Shown here: positions 50,308 to 52,999 of the stretch, in pieces | How positions within the stretch are numbered: position 1 is the stretch's first letter | Layout: each line of letters begins with the position of its first letter | DNA from: JAADEM01 sp965371855 | Lineage (GTDB): Bacteria; Bacteroidota; Bacteroidia; Bacteroidales; Marinilabiliaceae | DNA length: 52,999 nt | Assembly: GCA_965371855.1 (NCBI GenBank) | Contig: CBDUZZ010000031.1 | Coordinates: 1 to 52,999, forward strand | Direction of reading: 5' to 3' | The notes under the pieces: model-generated | The model's input: only the letters and a program-made list of their open reading frames with translations | Databases searched by the model: none | What the model was told of the DNA's origin: nothing | Position numbers and translations under genes: made by a program

Positions 50308-52662
50308 ATGGATGTAAAAAACAGTAGATACAAGCGTTACATACTTTGGTTGTGGGGTGTCTTTGCAGGTGGAGTAGTTTTTATTTTTCTTCTCTTTCTT
50401 TTAATTTCTAACGGGTTTTTAGGATTTATGCCATCGTTTGATGAACTGGAAAATCCCAAAAGTAATATCGCTACCGAAATCTATTCATCCGATCAGGAAT
50501 TGTTAAGCACCTTTTTTATTGAAAACAGAAGCCCGGTTGAGTATAAAGATATTTCGCCAAACCTTATTAATGCTCTGGTAGCAACAGAAGATGTACGGTT
50601 TTATGATCATTCCGGCATTGATGCAAGAGGTTTAGCAAGAGTGCTGTTCCGCACAGTATTATTACAGGATCAAAGTTCAGGGGGTGGCTCTACAGTTACA
50701 CAACAATTAGCAAAACTTCTTTTTCACGGGAGAGCTTCGAGCATTTGGGAGAGAGCATTTCAGAAGTTTAAAGAGTGGGTAATTGCCGTAAAATTAGAAC
50801 GTAGTTATACGAAAGATGAGATTCTGTCAATGTACCTTAACAGAGCTGAATTTATATACGATGCTTATGGCATTAAATCGGCTGCAAAAACTTTCTTTAA
50901 CACAACACTTGACACTATTAAAATAGAAGAGGCTGCTGTACTTATCGGAATGTTAAAAAATCCTGCGTTATACAATCCACGTCGCCGACCTGAACTCACA
51001 CAGCAAAGAAGAAATGTTGTTATGGGACAAATGTTAAAAGCAAAATATATTTCACATGTAGAATTTGATTCTCTTTCACATATTCCTCTACAACTTAAAT
51101 TCAACCGTGCTGACCACAAAGAGGGTCTTGCTCCATATTTCAGAGAACACTTACGTTTAACTTTAACAGCACCATTACCTGAACGCAGCCATTATGCTTC
51201 GTGGCAAAATCAAAAATTCATTGAAGACAGTACCGAATGGACTAACAACCCTTTGTATGGATGGATTAATAAAAATCTCAAACCTGATGGTACAAAATAT
51301 AACATTTACAACGACGGGTTAATAATATATACAACTTTAGACTCCCGCATGCAAAAATATGCAGAGGAAGCCATTGCAGAACATTTAAGTCAGGATCTTC
51401 AGCCTAAATTTTTCGATGAGAAAGAAGGAAGAACAAGGGCTCCTTTCACAAGGAGAATATCGGGAAAAGATTACAAAAAGATTATTCTCATGTCGATGAA
51501 AAACACCAACAGATATCGTAATCTGAAAAAGAATGGTGCATCAGAGGATAGCATTAAAAAGGTATTTAACACGAAATTCCCTATGGAGGTGTTTTCCTGG
51601 AAAGGAGAGATTGACACTTTGATGACTCCTCTCGACTCCATTATTTACTATAAATACTTCTTACGCTCCAGCCTGTTATCAATTGACCCACATAATGGTC
51701 ATGTAAAAGCATATGTTGGAGGTGCTAACTTTAAGCACTTTATGTATGATATGGTAACGGTGGGAAAACGTCAGGTTGGCTCTACAATAAAACCGTTTGT
51801 TTATACCTTAGGAATGCAGTCAGGGCTTACACCATGTGACATGGTTCCTAATATTCCACAAACATTTTACCTGATCACAGGTAAAACATGGACACCTCGT
51901 AACAGTGGAAACAAACGTGCCGGTGAAATGGTATCCTTAAAATGGGGTATGGCTAATTCGAACAATAATATTACAGCGTGGGTTATGAAACAATTAAGTC
52001 CACAGCCTTTAGTTGATTTCATTCACAGTTTGGGCATTAAAAGCCCTATGGATCCTGTTCCTGCAATATGCCTTGGAACGCCTGACTTCAATTTATATGA
52101 ACTAACAGGAGCATATTGTAATTTTGCCAACAAGGGAGTACACATAGAACCTATTATTGTTACACGTATAGAAGACAATTACGGTAATGTGATTTCAGAA
52201 TTCAGAGCAAGAAAAAAAGAAGCCATTAATGAAGAAACCGCTTATATGATGTTGAATATGCTTAAGGCTGTAGTTAATCATGGTACAGGCATACGGTTAA
52301 GAACCAAATATCAGTTTTATATGGAAATGGGCGGAAAAACAGGAACCACCCAAAATCACTCTGATGGCTGGTTTATGGGAGTTACTCCTAATCTGGTAAC
52401 CGGAATATGGTCAGGAGGAGATGACAGAGATATTCATTTTGATAACATAACATTGGGTCAGGGAGCTAATATGGCATTGCCGTCTTATGCTATTTACATG
52501 CAAAAAGTTTATGCTGACGAAGAGTTGGGAATTACCATTGAGGACACTTTTGATAAGCCTGTTAATTTTAACATGAATATGAATTGTCAAGACATAAAAG
52601 ATAAGGATCTCAAACAACAAAATAATAACAACGATACATTTGAGAATGAAGAGTTCTTTTAG
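50308..52662 (+). CDS. mrcA: Class A penicillin-binding protein (PBP1A type)
   Basis: 784 residues. Bifunctional peptidoglycan synthase. One membrane anchor (about 12-35), a GT51 glycosyltransferase domain with catalytic E94 in ATEDVRFYDH and GGSTVTQQLAK, then the transpeptidase domain with S492-TI-K495, SNN at 551-553 and KTG at 677-679. The Asn-rich C-terminus is short. It is transcribed divergently from topA. Confidence 0.95.
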   Translation: MDVKNSRYKRYILWLWGVFAGGVVFIFLLFLLISNGFLGFMPSFDELENPKSNIATEIYSSDQELLSTFFIENRSPVEYKDISPNLINALVATEDVRFYDHSGIDARGLARVLFRTVLLQDQSSGGGSTVTQQLAKLLFHGRASSIWERAFQKFKEWVIAVKLERSYTKDEILSMYLNRAEFIYDAYGIKSAAKTFFNTTLDTIKIEEAAVLIGMLKNPALYNPRRRPELTQQRRNVVMGQMLKAKYISHVEFDSLSHIPLQLKFNRADHKEGLAPYFREHLRLTLTAPLPERSHYASWQNQKFIEDSTEWTNNPLYGWINKNLKPDGTKYNIYNDGLIIYTTLDSRMQKYAEEAIAEHLSQDLQPKFFDEKEGRTRAPFTRRISGKDYKKIILMSMKNTNRYRNLKKNGASEDSIKKVFNTKFPMEVFSWKGEIDTLMTPLDSIIYYKYFLRSSLLSIDPHNGHVKAYVGGANFKHFMYDMVTVGKRQVGSTIKPFVYTLGMQSGLTPCDMVPNIPQTFYLITGKTWTPRNSGNKRAGEMVSLKWGMANSNNNITAWVMKQLSPQPLVDFIHSLGIKSPMDPVPAICLGTPDFNLYELTGAYCNFANKGVHIEPIIVTRIEDNYGNVISEFRARKKEAINEETAYMMLNMLKAVVNHGTGIRLRTKYQFYMEMGGKTGTTQNHSDGWFMGVTPNLVTGIWSGGDDRDIHFDNITLGQGANMALPSYAIYMQKVYADEELGITIEDTFDKPVNFNMNMNCQDIKDKDLKQQNNNNDTFENEEFF

Positions 52663-52999
52663 GATTTTTGATGTGAGGATTTTTGATGTGGGGATGATTC
52701 AGAATAATGATACTTGAATTTTGACTATCTGTTTTTACCCGAGGCTGACGCGGATTTGCAATCTGTGCCCTCAGCCATTAGTTGGTTAACTTTTAGAAGT
52801 AATGTTCATGTCATTGCATGGCTTACAACGGTTTGAATATGGTGTGTTTGGCATTTTTAAACACTTCATTTTCAAGCTACAACTAATTTTACACTTTACT
52901 AACATCTTCATATTTAGCACCATCTGTCAAATGCACTATATTTTTTGTTGAACAAAACCAAAAGTAGCTAAAATCCAAACGCAACCAAATACGTTTACC
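52663..52999. other. Gene-free tail after the PBP gene
   Basis: No gene is seen. It opens with two tandem copies of AGGATTTTTGATGTG (52662-52691). Then comes an imperfect palindrome at 52743-52776 with outer stem GGCTGA/TCAGCC and an inner CGCGGATT/AATCTGTG. AACGGTTTGAATA (52827-52839) repeats a segment of the palindromic element at 6943. The window ends before any partner half could be seen. Confidence 0.5.

Overview
The window is about 53 kb of low-GC DNA from a member of the Bacteroidota. The evidence is a type IX secretion / gliding cluster (porP-gldK-gldL-gldM-gldN), DUF4270 and DUF3078 outer-membrane proteins, an HU-CCDC81/SPOR protein, promoters of the TTG-N18-20-TAnnTTTG class, and a type II-C CRISPR-Cas system of the Bacteroidota kind. 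A Bacteroidales/Marinilabiliales-like organism fits best, but I cannot fix the genus. No rRNA or tRNA gene was seen.

Layout. 0.2-4.4 kb: minus-strand metabolic and membrane genes (ilvE, a TSUP permease, a flippase-like membrane protein, a KamA-like radical SAM protein). 4.4-8.7 kb: an accessory island with the 3' remnant of a group II intron, a parDE module with a visible operator, an ECF sigma factor with an overlapping membrane-protein gene, a cold-shock protein with a charged N-terminal extension, and a higBA module. Long imperfect palindromes, some attC-like, separate these genes. 8.7-15.9 kb: the cell-elongation operon purH-mreB-mreC-mreD-mrdA-rodA. 16.3-20.2 kb: a large hybrid histidine kinase and acylphosphatase. 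20.3-27.1 kb: a type II-C CRISPR-Cas locus heavily invaded by a REP/RAYT element. 27.2-40.4 kb: housekeeping, envelope and sugar-nucleotide genes (XRE regulator, Spy-like protein, DUF3078, HU/SPOR, galE, rfbB, DUF4270, glycogen-synthase-like protein, S41 protease, mlaFE, manC). 40.4-47.7 kb: the T9SS operon and an arginase-fold pseudoenzyme. 47.7-52.7 kb: topA and a class A penicillin-binding protein. The last 337 bases are a repeat-rich intergenic tail.

The most unusual part is the CRISPR locus. Six complete REP palindromes and one half copy share a polarity with one diverged complete copy. They mark both outer edges of the locus, sit in the gene junctions, and lie in frame inside cas1 and inside the RAYT transposase gene; the RAYT stop codon also lies in a REP. 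The RAYT gene sits between cas9 and cas1. cas9 is cut by a single in-frame TAA between RuvC-II and HNH although every nuclease motif survives. A tracrRNA with a matching anti-repeat is intact, but only one CRISPR repeat remains. That repeat itself contains a TTG-N18-TATCTTTG promoter, recalling the repeat-embedded crRNA promoters of Neisseria type II-C arrays.
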